Source: JASGCP01 sp965263285
Lineage (GTDB): Bacteria > Bacteroidota > Bacteroidia > Chitinophagales > Chitinophagaceae
Length of the DNA: 64,000 nucleotides
Reading direction: 5' to 3'
Assembly (NCBI GenBank): GCA_965263285.1
Contig: CBDHHD010000016.1
Location: 1,426,001 to 1,490,000, forward strand
In this document: positions 8,970 through 17,071 of the stretch, one piece after another
How positions within the stretch are numbered: the stretch's first letter is position 1
Layout: every line of letters begins with the position of its first letter
The notes under the pieces: generated by a model
What the model was told of the DNA's origin: nothing
Database searches by the model: none
The model's input: only the letters and a program-made list of their open reading frames with translations
Position numbers and translations under genes: made by a program

Positions 8970-9996
8970 GGTATAACGATTTTTTTAGTGAGCAACGACA
9001 AAGATAATATATTTTTAAAAAAACTAATTTATTTTTGGCTACGGCTTTTTTTAGGTGATAGAAGCATGGATTATTAAATAAATATAAACATGGAAATAAT
9101 AGGAAATATCTGATGAGGACTGCCCTCAGATAAAGAGCGTTACAAAACGAGGTGAGCGAAGCGACCAGCGAGAATGTGGAGGCGGAAGTTTTTATACATG
9201 AATCGTTATGATGAGCATAAAGTATGTACATAAAAGATCACTATGGATAAGCTCATCATAATGATTCATACCTAACCGCCTCCTATTCATTCTCGATAGC
9301 GTAGCGAGCCGTAGTTTTGTAGCTCTTTATCTGCAGGCTTGATTTTTTGGAATAACGATTTTTTTAGTGAGCAAGGACAAAGATAATATATTTTTAAAAA
9401 AACCAATTTATTTTTGGCTACATCTTTTTTTTAGGTGCTAGAAGCATGGATGATTACATACATATAAACATGGAAATAATAGGAAATATCTGATGAGGAC
9501 TGCCCTCAGATAAAGAGCGTTACAAAACGAGGTGAGCGAAGCGACCAGCGAGAATGTGGAGGCGGAAGTTTTTATATATGAATCGTTATGATGAGCATAA
9601 AGTATGTACATAAAAGATACCTATGGATAAGCTCATCATAACGATTCATACCTAACCGCCTCCCATTCATTCTCGCTAGCGTAGCGAGCCGTAGTTTTGT
9701 AGCTCTTTATCTGCAGGCTTGATTTTTTCTTTGTTTCTTTCTTTTGTATCAAGACAAAAGAAAGAAAAAGATATAAAAAATAAATGATAAACCTATACCT
9801 GAGTCATTACAAAAAAAAGGTGTATTTTAATAACTGCTCACTAAAAAAGTCGTTATACCGATTTTTTCTTTGTTTCTTTCTTTTGTATCAAGACAAAAGA
9901 AAGAAAAAGATATAAAAACAAATAATGAATCTATACCTGAGTCATTACAAAAAAAGGTGTATTTTAATAACTGCTCACTAAAAAAGTCGTTATACC
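8970..9996. mobile_element. GGTATA-type foldback element enlarged by a nested copy of itself
   Basis: Terminal repeats beginning GGTATAACGATTTTTTTAG on the left and ending CTAAAAAAGTCGTTATACC on the right are flanked by a perfect 8-bp duplication ACAAAATA (8962-8969 and 9997-10004). The core is the same imperfect palindrome as in the other types. The left end carries an outward minus-strand TATCTTTG box at 8999-9006. Confidence 0.9.
9349..9859. mobile_element. Nested GGTATA-type foldback element
   Basis: A second GGTATA-type copy (left end GGAATAACGATTTTTTTAG) inserted into the first, with a perfect 8-bp duplication GATTTTTT at 9341-9348 and 9860-9867. It landed in the GATTTTTTCTTTG segment that all copies share. 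Internal features match the other elements, including the TTTCTTTCTTTTGT hairpin. Confidence 0.9.
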
Positions 9997-10180
9997 ACAA
10001 AATAAGACAATGATTCAAAGTGGTTTTAAGATTACATATCTAAATACCTACCATTATTATCAGTAGCGTAATGAATTATAATTTTAAAACACAAACAAGG
10101 CATATGTACTCTATTTATGTTATCTTTATTTTTATTGTGTAAAACTAATGTATACCCGAATAATTAGCTAATTTTTTTTA

Positions 10181-10924
10181 TTAGTTACGAGGCTTTTTAA
10201 CAGATAATAATTCTACATCAAATACCAGTGCTGATCCAGGTTTAATAATATTTCCTGCACCCTTGTCTCCATAAGCCAAATCACTAGGAATATAAACTTT
10301 CCATTCACTACCTACATGCATTTGTTGTAAAGCATCTACCCATCCTGGAATCAATCCACTTAAAGCAATTGTAAGTGGTTGTCCTCTTTTAAAACTATTA
10401 TCAAATTCTGTACCATCTAAAAGTAAACTACCTTTATAATTACAAGTAATAGTGTCTGTTGGAGTTGGTTTTATACCAGTTCCTTCTTTAATCACCTCAT
10501 ATAAAACTCCAGAAGGCAATGCAATAACCCCTTTTTGCTTCCTGATTTCTGCTAATTTTGCTTCATTAACTGTTTTTGTTTTAATTAATAATTTAGCTTG
10601 TTGTGCTACTACATAGTTGTTCACAATAGTTAGAGCTCGTTGAGCATCCATAACACTTGTGTCTTTATTTTCTTTTTCTTTATTATTAGATAATATACCT
10701 GATAATGCTTTAGTTAAAAGATCATAATTCAATTCATCTATACCAATACTTTGAAAACTATTACCTAAACTAATTCCGATAGCATAACTTACAGAATCTA
10801 ATTGATTATGAAGAAACCCAGCTTCTTTTGATTTCTCATGTTCATTAGCTTTTTTTTCTTTCTTTTGAGCAAATACATAGATAGATAATGTAACACAAAA
10901 TAATATTAATAATAATTTTTTCAT
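10181..10924 (-). CDS. FKBP-type peptidyl-prolyl cis-trans isomerase, exported
   Basis: A 247-residue isomerase that catalyses proline cis-trans isomerisation during folding outside the cytoplasm. N-terminal signal peptide MKKLLLILFCVTLSIYVFAQ, then an FKBP-N-type helical dimerisation domain (LDSVSYAIGISLGNSFQ near 42-58) and a C-terminal FKBP domain from about residue 138 (GVLYEVIKEGTG, LLLDGTEFDNSFKRG, GLIPGWVDALQQM, IPSDLAYGDKGAG). The family's aromatic pocket residues Tyr, Phe, Asp and Trp are present. The layout is that of FkpA/Mip-like proteins. It is preceded by an exact TAnnTTTG box and stands alone. Confidence 0.9.
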   Translation of the reverse strand: MKKLLLILFCVTLSIYVFAQKKEKKANEHEKSKEAGFLHNQLDSVSYAIGISLGNSFQSIGIDELNYDLLTKALSGILSNNKEKENKDTSVMDAQRALTIVNNYVVAQQAKLLIKTKTVNEAKLAEIRKQKGVIALPSGVLYEVIKEGTGIKPTPTDTITCNYKGSLLLDGTEFDNSFKRGQPLTIALSGLIPGWVDALQQMHVGSEWKVYIPSDLAYGDKGAGNIIKPGSALVFDVELLSVKKPRN

Positions 10925-10946
10925 ACTTCTTTTTTTATATTTTTTG

Positions 10947-10954
10947 CAAAGTTA
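10947..10954 (-). promoter_or_regulatory. Minus-7 box TAACTTTG for the FKBP gene
   Basis: Minus-strand TAACTTTG, an exact TAnnTTTG match, ends 22 bp before the start at 10924. Confidence 0.5.
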
Positions 10955-11493
10955 AACAAAGTAAATACAAATTAGTTAATTATTTTTGTACCTTCTAAGT
11001 GCAAGATATAAGTGCAACAAAACTATAGTGTTGTTTCTTCACTACCATGTTTTGCAACTAAATATTTATTCACTATTCACCTAATATAGACTTAACATAT
11101 CGACTAAAAAATGTTTATATTGTTCATCTTTCCGTTCTTTTAAATGCCCACTTCTTGTAGCAGGGTATAATAAAACCATAGAACGCTTCCTATCATCTTT
11201 TTTTTAAATCCACTATATATTCCTTTCCATCAGCAGTTTTACTATTATCAATAGAACAAATTGAATATAGAGGATTTATGATAGTCGCTTATCACATCTT
11301 TATACCAAGTAAATAAAGTACGTGGTTTCATAGTGTAGCAACGTGCTACTGTACTAATATTAATTGGCGATTCTTCTATGGTTACCTGTCATGTTTCACA
11401 ACGTTGTTGATGAAAATTGACTGTTTCTACATGCGAATTTAGGAGTTTATTTTTAAATTCTGAAGGAGTTTGTAAAAATATTTCAGGCTTTAG

Positions 11494-12408
11494 TTAGTAC
11501 CACTTTTCTAGCGCTTCAAAAGGTGTTTTTACATTTAGTTCTTTTCTTAAAGAACCATGTCGTCGGTGAAGATTATAGAAAATCATAAATTTACCTAAAT
11601 CTTTTTCTAAATCTATTCTATCATTATACTCATACCTTAAGATAGTATTTTTTTTAATGGTTCCATTTACTCTTTCTACCATACCATTCGTTTTTGGTGT
11701 AGATGGTTGAGTACACCTATGTTTAATATTGTTTTCTTTGCACTTAATGTCAAGTAAAGAAGGGTTAGACCGCAAATTGCCTTTTTTGTTTTTCATAAGT
11801 CGATTGGTAAACTCAAGGCCATTATCTGTTAAAATATGCGTAATAGCAAAAGGGAAGAAACGCATACATTCCTCAAAAAAAAGATCTGTATTGTGGGCTG
11901 TTTTATTGTCATATACTTTATAATACAATATTCTTGTAGCTCTATCTATAGCTACATATAGATAAGAACCTACCTTGTTAAATTTTGGCATATAAGTTAC
12001 ATCGAAATGAAGATATCCTGGCTCGTATGCTTTAAACTTTTTAGCTTTTTCTTTTTCTGCTATGGGCACTATATTTATATTATTTCGTAATAAGCACCTA
12101 TACACAGAACTTCTTGATATAGATTTGTTTTCTACTGCTAATATTTCGAATATTTCATCTATAGGCAACCAGGTAGATTTTCTCAAAGATATAATTAATG
12201 TAGTTTCTACTTCATTTAGAGCATAATGAATATTTTTAGGGATACTAGATACATCAGAGACAAAGTCTCTATTTCGCCATTTTGAAATCGTTTGTTTCGC
12301 TATAGCAAATTGAGAAGCTAATTCGGTATTTGTTAAAAAAGAATTGCTTTGTATTTGTTTGCGAATGCTTATATTTGTCTTGGCATTGGAATGGTAAATT
12401 TGTGGCAT
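11494..12408 (-). CDS. IS481 family transposase
   Basis: A 304-residue DDE transposase. The N-terminal third has a helix-turn-helix region (LTNTELASQFAIAKQTISKW) and a second HTH-like segment; the integrase core follows from about residue 130 with first Asp in YLHFDVTYMPKF, second Asp in ITHILTDNGLEF and Glu in NGMVERVNGTIKK, then the YNLHRRHGSL block common to IS481/IS3-type enzymes. The frame is complete and undamaged, so it may be active. Remnants of the same element's ends occur at 19.9, 21.5, 31.9 and 59.1 kb. Confidence 0.92.
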   Translation of the reverse strand: MPQIYHSNAKTNISIRKQIQSNSFLTNTELASQFAIAKQTISKWRNRDFVSDVSSIPKNIHYALNEVETTLIISLRKSTWLPIDEIFEILAVENKSISRSSVYRCLLRNNINIVPIAEKEKAKKFKAYEPGYLHFDVTYMPKFNKVGSYLYVAIDRATRILYYKVYDNKTAHNTDLFFEECMRFFPFAITHILTDNGLEFTNRLMKNKKGNLRSNPSLLDIKCKENNIKHRCTQPSTPKTNGMVERVNGTIKKNTILRYEYNDRIDLEKDLGKFMIFYNLHRRHGSLRKELNVKTPFEALEKWY

Positions 12409-12459
12409 ATTTTATTTTTTATATTGTTATAAAACAAAAATAGTCATTTTTTACATTCC

Positions 12460-12511
12460 AGCCCTTGTGGCTCCGTTTCGGCTACGCCTCCACTACGCCA
12501 CAAGGGCTGGA
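12460..12511. terminator. GC-rich inverted repeat at the IS481 promoter end
   Basis: CCAGCCCTTGTGGC (12460-12473) and GCCACAAGGGCTGG (about 12497-12510) are perfect inverted repeats around a short C/G-rich centre, in otherwise very AT-rich DNA. It lies upstream of the transposase start, between it and the element end, where a hairpin could block transcription or translation reading in from outside. Role inferred. Confidence 0.4.
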
Positions 12512-12942
12512 AAAACCATCAACAACGTTGTGAAACTAAACAGTTTACCTTTTAAAAAATTCACAAATTGTGGTGTTATTTTAGCTCCTTTTAAATGTAA
12601 CGAATCATAACTATTACTATAATGTTCATCCTGCCCAACTTCTTTCCAGCGCCTTTTATATAAAATTAAAAAAAACGTTTAAGAGAAAATGTATGCGTTA
12701 AAATATTTGTCGGATTACAGAAGCCATCGAAGGTTATCTTTTTGCCATGTAGTTCTAAGGATATATGATCTTCTTTCTCATGTAAAATAATCTCGTAACA
12801 ATCAGGTTTATCTTTATCTCTACTACATCAAAATGGTCTAAATATTCTTTGGGCACATGTATATTAATAAACAAAGACAATAACTCTTCTGAATTGGAAA
12901 GTTTTCTCCTTGCCATAAATAAAAAATTGAGTGTAAAAAAAG

Positions 12943-12950
12943 CAAAGATA
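12943..12950 (-). promoter_or_regulatory. Minus-7 box TATCTTTG of the ISAon1-type transposase gene
   Basis: Minus-strand TATCTTTG between the GGCTAC-type end (12959-12984) and the ATG at 12916, directed into the element. The equivalent site in the 7958 copy is GATCTTTG. Confidence 0.5.
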
Positions 12951-12958
12951 CCTCCCAG

Positions 12959-12984
12959 CACCTCAAAAAAGGATTTAGCCAAAT
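12959..12984. repeat. GGCTAC-type terminal repeat of the decayed ISAon1-type element
   Basis: CAGCACCTCAAAAAAGG followed by ATTTAGCC is the outer end of the decayed element on its promoter side. It is the same terminal repeat that bounds the foldback elements, and here it is joined directly to a transposase gene. Confidence 0.75.
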
Positions 12985-13010
12985 TCAATTCAATTCAATT
13001 CAATTCAATT
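12982..13010. repeat. AATTC pentanucleotide repeat, about 5.8 units
   Basis: Five perfect AATTC units plus AATT lie just upstream of the peptide-export operon, ending 18 bp before its TATATTTG box, that is, at the expected position of the minus-33 element. Slippage would change the upstream promoter region. Confidence 0.85.
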
Positions 13011-13028
13011 GTTGTAATATTGTTTTTA

Positions 13029-13036
13029 TATATTTG
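13029..13036 (+). promoter_or_regulatory. Minus-7 box TATATTTG for the peptide-export operon
   Basis: TATATTTG matches TAnnTTTG exactly, 48 bp before ATG 13085. A TTG at 13009-13011, 20 bp upstream start to start, could be the minus-33 element and overlaps the end of the AATTC repeat. Confidence 0.55.
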
Positions 13037-13084
13037 TGTTTTATTAGTTGAATAATTTTTAGAGATTAAATAAAATCATTTTTT

Positions 13085-14728
13085 ATGTTTCAAGAAGCAT
13101 TAAATAATTATGAAAACATCGTTTTAATTACTATTGATTATTTAAAAAGATTAAAGGTTAATGTTACCAGTGTAACAGTAGATGAGGAATTAGGAAATCA
13201 TCCTGATTATCCTAGTTTGTTAAGTATTCAGGATAGTTTAATGAAATGGGGATTAGATGTAGTAGCCATTAAAACAAGTGAAGATAAATTCAATGAAATA
13301 CCTATTCCTTATATAACTGTTTTAAATGGAGAGTTTATTTTAGTAACTGATTTGCAAGGTGATGATGTTTTTTATACAAATGGTACTAAGAAAGATGAGA
13401 AAATGACCAAAGAAGAATTCTTAAAGGGTTGGAATTCTATTATTATGTTAGCAGATGGAGCAGGTGCTCAAGGGGAAAAAGATTTTAAAAAGAAGCAAGC
13501 CTCTTTAAGGTTTAAAAAATTAAAATATCCATTTTTGGTATTGCTTGGACTATTGGGAGTAGGGTATGGTAGTTATCATTTTTATATAAATCAAGATCAA
13601 GGTCAGTTGTTTTTTTTATATGTTTGTTCCTTGTTTATTGCTTTATTGGGTATTGTTATTTCGACACTTCTATTGTGGTATGAAATAGATAAAGCGAATC
13701 CTATTTTACAAAAGTTTTGTTCAGGAACTGGGCCGGGTAGTAAGACAAATTGCTCTGCTATACTTAACTCTAAACAGGCAAAATTATTTAGCTGGTTATC
13801 TTGGAGTGAAGTAGGATTCTTTTATTATGTAGGAGTGTTTTTATCTTTGCTGTTTGCAGGTAATATTTCAAAAGAGGTACTTATATTATTAGTTACCTTA
13901 AATTTCTTTACTATTGTATATCCATTTTTTTCTATCTATTATCAATGGAAGGTAGCAAAGCAATGGTGTGTTTTTTGTTTGTCTGTACAAATCTTATTGG
14001 TTGTGCAATTTATTTTAGGATTGATATTTACTAATGCATATAGCTATGAGTTGTACACAAGCAATTTCGATTTATCGCCTATTTATTATACTTTTATACC
14101 TGCATTTTTGTTTCCAATTGTTTTTTGGTACCTCTTTAAGCCTACTTTTATAAAATTGCAACAAGTTATTAGAGACAAAAAAGAATTGGTTCGTATAAAA
14201 TTTGATCCACAAGTATTTAATGGATTAAAAGAAAAAGGCAAAAAAGTTACTGTTTCAGCAGAAGGGATGGGTGTTTTCTTAGGTAATCCTAATGGTACAC
14301 ATACTTTAATAAAAGTTTGTAATCCATATTGTGGTCCTTGTGCTAATGCACACCCTGAAATTGAGAAATTAATTGCACAAGTAAAAGAATTGAAAGTACA
14401 AGTTATATTTACAGCCACTGCTGATGAAGAAGATAAAAAAGGCAAGCCTGTTCGTCATTTGTTAGCTATTCAAGATAGAGGAGATCACCATAAAACAGTA
14501 GAAGCAATTGATGATTGGTATTTAGCTACTAAGAAAGACTATGATGAATTTGCAAAAAGATGGCCAGTATCAAAAGAAGAACTTGATAAGCAAACTCCAA
14601 AATTACAAGCGATGAGTGAGTGGTCTAAACAAGTAGAAATTCAATATACACCTACTATTTTTATTGATGGAGAAGAGTTACCTAAAAGTTATAATATAAA
14701 AGATTTGCCTTATTTTATATTAGATTAA
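13085..14728 (+). CDS. C39-like / VKOR / thioredoxin-fold fusion, disulfide-forming membrane protein
   Basis: A 547-residue three-part protein expected to make disulfide bonds in the periplasm. Residues 1-125 resemble the C39-like domain (ELGNHPDYPSLLSIQD) but lack a catalytic Cys. Helices follow (about 150-170 and 177-198), then a VKOR domain: Cys212 and Cys223 (FCSGTGPGSKTNC), a SWSEVGFFYYVGVFLSLL helix with the family Ser, and the CXXC Cys295-Cys298 (QWCVFC). After more helices a DsbG/thioredoxin-like domain starts near 390 with Cys416-Gly-Pro-Cys419 and a cis-Pro-type motif YTPTIFIDGEELP near 520. It leads an operon with a C39-peptidase ABC exporter and an HlyD adaptor, so the likely substrates are exported cysteine-containing peptides. 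Confidence 0.88.
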   Translation: MFQEALNNYENIVLITIDYLKRLKVNVTSVTVDEELGNHPDYPSLLSIQDSLMKWGLDVVAIKTSEDKFNEIPIPYITVLNGEFILVTDLQGDDVFYTNGTKKDEKMTKEEFLKGWNSIIMLADGAGAQGEKDFKKKQASLRFKKLKYPFLVLLGLLGVGYGSYHFYINQDQGQLFFLYVCSLFIALLGIVISTLLLWYEIDKANPILQKFCSGTGPGSKTNCSAILNSKQAKLFSWLSWSEVGFFYYVGVFLSLLFAGNISKEVLILLVTLNFFTIVYPFFSIYYQWKVAKQWCVFCLSVQILLVVQFILGLIFTNAYSYELYTSNFDLSPIYYTFIPAFLFPIVFWYLFKPTFIKLQQVIRDKKELVRIKFDPQVFNGLKEKGKKVTVSAEGMGVFLGNPNGTHTLIKVCNPYCGPCANAHPEIEKLIAQVKELKVQVIFTATADEEDKKGKPVRHLLAIQDRGDHHKTVEAIDDWYLATKKDYDEFAKRWPVSKEELDKQTPKLQAMSEWSKQVEIQYTPTIFIDGEELPKSYNIKDLPYFILD

Positions 14729-14802
14729 CTATATCTTTTTTATTTCTTTATTTGTTACAGTGTGTTTTTATAATAATTAATATAATAAAATAATATAATA
14801 TA

Positions 14803-17043
14803 ATGTCTCAATTTATTCATTATAAACAAATTGATGTTATGGACTGCGGTCCTACATGTTTAAGAATGATTGCTAGATATTATGGAAAAAAATTTACTGC
14901 TAATACGCTTCGTAACGCATCTCAGATTAATAAGGAAGGGGTCTCTTTATTAGGTATTGCAGAGGCGGCGGAGAAAATTGGATTTAGAACAAGGGGCGTA
15001 AAAATAACTTTTAAGCAGCTAATTGAAGAAGCTCCTTTACCCGCGGTATTGCATTGGAATAAAAATCACTTTGTTGTATTGGTGCCTGGTTCGAAACCTA
15101 ATAAATTGTTGGTTGCAGATCCTGCAGTAGGCATGCTTAATTTTAATAAAAAAACATTTCAGGAATTTTGGATAAGTACTACAGATGAAACAGATGAATT
15201 AGGAATTGCGCTGTTATTTGAACCTACGCCAGAGTTTTATAAGCAAGAAGATGAGGTAAAATCAAAAGTAGGATGGGGAATGTTATTAGGCTATGTATTA
15301 CAGCAAAAGAAGTTCATTGTGCAAATCTTTATGGGCTTGTTAATAGGTAGTGCCTTGCAATTGGTGTTCCCCTATTTAACCCAAAGCATTGTAGATATTG
15401 GTATTAATACGCATAACTTGCAATTTATTTATATTGTATTAATAGCTCAATTTGTACTTTTTTTTGGCAGTACGATAGTTGATTTTATTAGAAGTAGATT
15501 ACTTTTATATGTGAGTACACGTATTAATATTTCATTATTATCTGATTTTTGGATCAAACTTATGCGACTTCCTTTAAGTTTTTATGATTCAAAACAAACA
15601 GGAGATATTTTACAACGAATACAAGATCAACATAGGATAGAGAGTTTTTTAACAGGGTCTACCTTAAATACTGTTTTTTCTTTATTTACACTTGTTTCCT
15701 ATTCTTTTATTGTTTTGCAATATAGTAGTATTGTTTTTTTGATTTTTGTAGTGGGTAGTGCTTTGTACATGTCTTGGATTATTATATTTTTAAAATATAG
15801 AAGAAGTTTGGATTATAAAAGATTTGCTGTTGCTAGTAAGGAAAATTCAGCTACGATGCAATTAATTTATGGGATGCAAGAGATAAAGTTGAATGGAGCT
15901 GAGCATTTAAAACGATGGGATTGGGAGAAATTACAAGGAGCATTGTTTAAGTTAGAGTTTAAGAGTTTGTCTCTTAGTCAGTACCAACAAGCAGGAGCAG
16001 TTTTTTTTAATCAGGGGAAGAACATTCTTATTACTTTTTTTGTAGCACAAGGTGTTTTAAATGGTCAATTAACATTAGGTGCGATGTTGGCTATTCAGTA
16101 TATTATTGGACAAATTAGTAGTCCTATTGAATCATTTATTGGATTTATACAACAAGCGCAGGATGCTAAAATATCATTAGAGCGCTTGAATGAAATCCAC
16201 CATTTAGAGGATGAAGAACCTATAGGGAAAGAATTTGCTCAGCATCTACCTACAAGTAGATCAATTACTTTTAAAAATCTTTACTATACTTATGCGGGAG
16301 CAGGTAATGAGCCTGTGTTAAAGGGTATTAATTTATATATACCAGAAGGTAAAACAACTGCTATTGTAGGAGTTAGTGGAAGTGGCAAAACAACCTTAAT
16401 TAAATTATTATTGGGATTTTATGATAATTATCAAGGCGAGATCATAGTAGGAGCTGAACCTGATAGGGGAGATGCAAATTCCAGTCACGAATTTGCCAGG
16501 GGAATTAAATTAAGAAGTATCCGCCCTTCTTATTGGAGAAAGAAATGTGGTACGGTTCTTCAAGATGGTTATGTGTTTAATGATACCATATCTAAAAATA
16601 TTGGAGTGGCAGATGAATCGCCTGATTTTGATAAGTTAGTTCATGCTTGTAAAATGGCTAATGCCTTGTCATTTGTTGAAGGGTTACCGTTAGGGTTTAA
16701 TACAAAAATAGGATCAGAAGGTAGCGGTGTAAGTCAAGGGCAAAAACAAAGATTGTTTATTGCTCGTGCTATTTATAAGGATCCAGAGTACATATTTTTT
16801 GACGAAGCTACCAATGCATTAGATGCCAATAATGAGAAACAAATTGTTGAAAATTTAAATGAATTTTTTAAGGGAAAAACAGTGGTTGTAGTAGCGCATC
16901 GCTTAAGCACCGTTAGGCATGCAGATAATATTGTACTTTTACATGAAGGAATGATCGTTGAAGAAGGAACGCATGAAGAATTATCTCAATTAAGGGGGAA
17001 ATATTATGAGCTAGTTAAAAATCAATTGGAGTTAGGTACTTAA
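14803..17043 (+). CDS. Peptidase C39-containing ABC exporter (PCAT)
   Basis: A 746-residue inner-membrane transporter that cuts double-glycine-type leaders and exports the core peptide. Residues 1-135 form the C39 protease: QIDVMDCGPTCLRM with Cys15, His89 (NKNHFVVL) and Asp106 (ADPAVG). The ABC membrane domain with about six helices covers roughly 165-450. The nucleotide-binding domain follows: Walker A GVSGSGKTTLIKLL, Q-loop LQDGYVFNDTI, signature VSQGQKQRLFIARAI, Walker B YIFFDEATNALD and H-loop VAHRLST. All catalytic residues are intact. Located 74 bp after the VKOR fusion and 28 bp before the HlyD adaptor. Confidence 0.95.
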   Translation: MSQFIHYKQIDVMDCGPTCLRMIARYYGKKFTANTLRNASQINKEGVSLLGIAEAAEKIGFRTRGVKITFKQLIEEAPLPAVLHWNKNHFVVLVPGSKPNKLLVADPAVGMLNFNKKTFQEFWISTTDETDELGIALLFEPTPEFYKQEDEVKSKVGWGMLLGYVLQQKKFIVQIFMGLLIGSALQLVFPYLTQSIVDIGINTHNLQFIYIVLIAQFVLFFGSTIVDFIRSRLLLYVSTRINISLLSDFWIKLMRLPLSFYDSKQTGDILQRIQDQHRIESFLTGSTLNTVFSLFTLVSYSFIVLQYSSIVFLIFVVGSALYMSWIIIFLKYRRSLDYKRFAVASKENSATMQLIYGMQEIKLNGAEHLKRWDWEKLQGALFKLEFKSLSLSQYQQAGAVFFNQGKNILITFFVAQGVLNGQLTLGAMLAIQYIIGQISSPIESFIGFIQQAQDAKISLERLNEIHHLEDEEPIGKEFAQHLPTSRSITFKNLYYTYAGAGNEPVLKGINLYIPEGKTTAIVGVSGSGKTTLIKLLLGFYDNYQGEIIVGAEPDRGDANSSHEFARGIKLRSIRPSYWRKKCGTVLQDGYVFNDTISKNIGVADESPDFDKLVHACKMANALSFVEGLPLGFNTKIGSEGSGVSQGQKQRLFIARAIYKDPEYIFFDEATNALDANNEKQIVENLNEFFKGKTVVVVAHRLSTVRHADNIVLLHEGMIVEEGTHEELSQLRGKYYELVKNQLELGT

Positions 17044-17071
17044 TTTTATATTTTATGCAACTATAAACATT

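Larger units (their letters stand above)
8761..10160. repeat. Ancient foldback copy hosting a younger insertion
   Basis: An eroded GGCTAC-type end (AGCTACATCTTTTTTGAGG at 8765) and diverged core pieces (ATATCTTTTTCTTTCCTTT, CATTACAAAACGAG) lie left of the element at 8970-9996. To its right, 10040-10100 keep ACCTACCATTATTATCAGTAG then CGTAATGAATTATAATTTT, a degenerate version of the right arm. Together they look like one old copy interrupted by the younger composite element. No gene is seen between 8738 and 10180. Confidence 0.55.
11387..12542 (-). mobile_element. IS481-type insertion sequence
   Basis: About 1.16 kb with related ends: left TGTCATGTTTCACAACGTTG, right (reverse complement) TGTTTAGTTTCACAACGTTG, both continuing TTGATG. 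It encodes one transposase. It sits inside the decayed ISAon1-type gene. A clear target duplication is not visible (GGTTACC on the left, GTTTACC on the right), so either the ends are a few bases off or the duplication has mutated. The right 60 bp between the transposase and the end hold a C/G-rich inverted repeat (CAGCCCTTGTGGC ... GCCACAAGGGCTG, 12460-12511). Confidence 0.8.
11248..12916 (-). pseudogene. ISAon1-type transposase N-terminal-region gene, frameshifted and split by IS481
   Basis: Reading the minus strand from ATG 12914-12916: MARRKLSNSEELLSLFIN, HFDVVEIK, a frameshift near 12820, then HGKKITFDGFCNP, another shift in a T-run near 12670, YKRRWKEVGQDEHYSNS and ITPQFVNFLKG, where the IS481-type element (11387-12542) interrupts it. 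After the insertion the frame resumes as PINISTVARCYTMKPRTLF and stops at 11248. The RRW block, the QFVNFLK block and the final KPRTLFTWYKD match my recollection of the ISAon1 transposase N-terminal region family. Bases 11041-11247 hold more decayed coding debris (SMVLLYPATRSGHLKE in one frame) that I cannot assign. Confidence 0.65.

Noticed and set aside
9827..10018. A 63-residue minus-strand frame at the right end of the GGTATA element
   Set aside because: It runs across the terminal repeats and the hairpin tract of two nested copies, has no initiation signals and no recognisable similarity.
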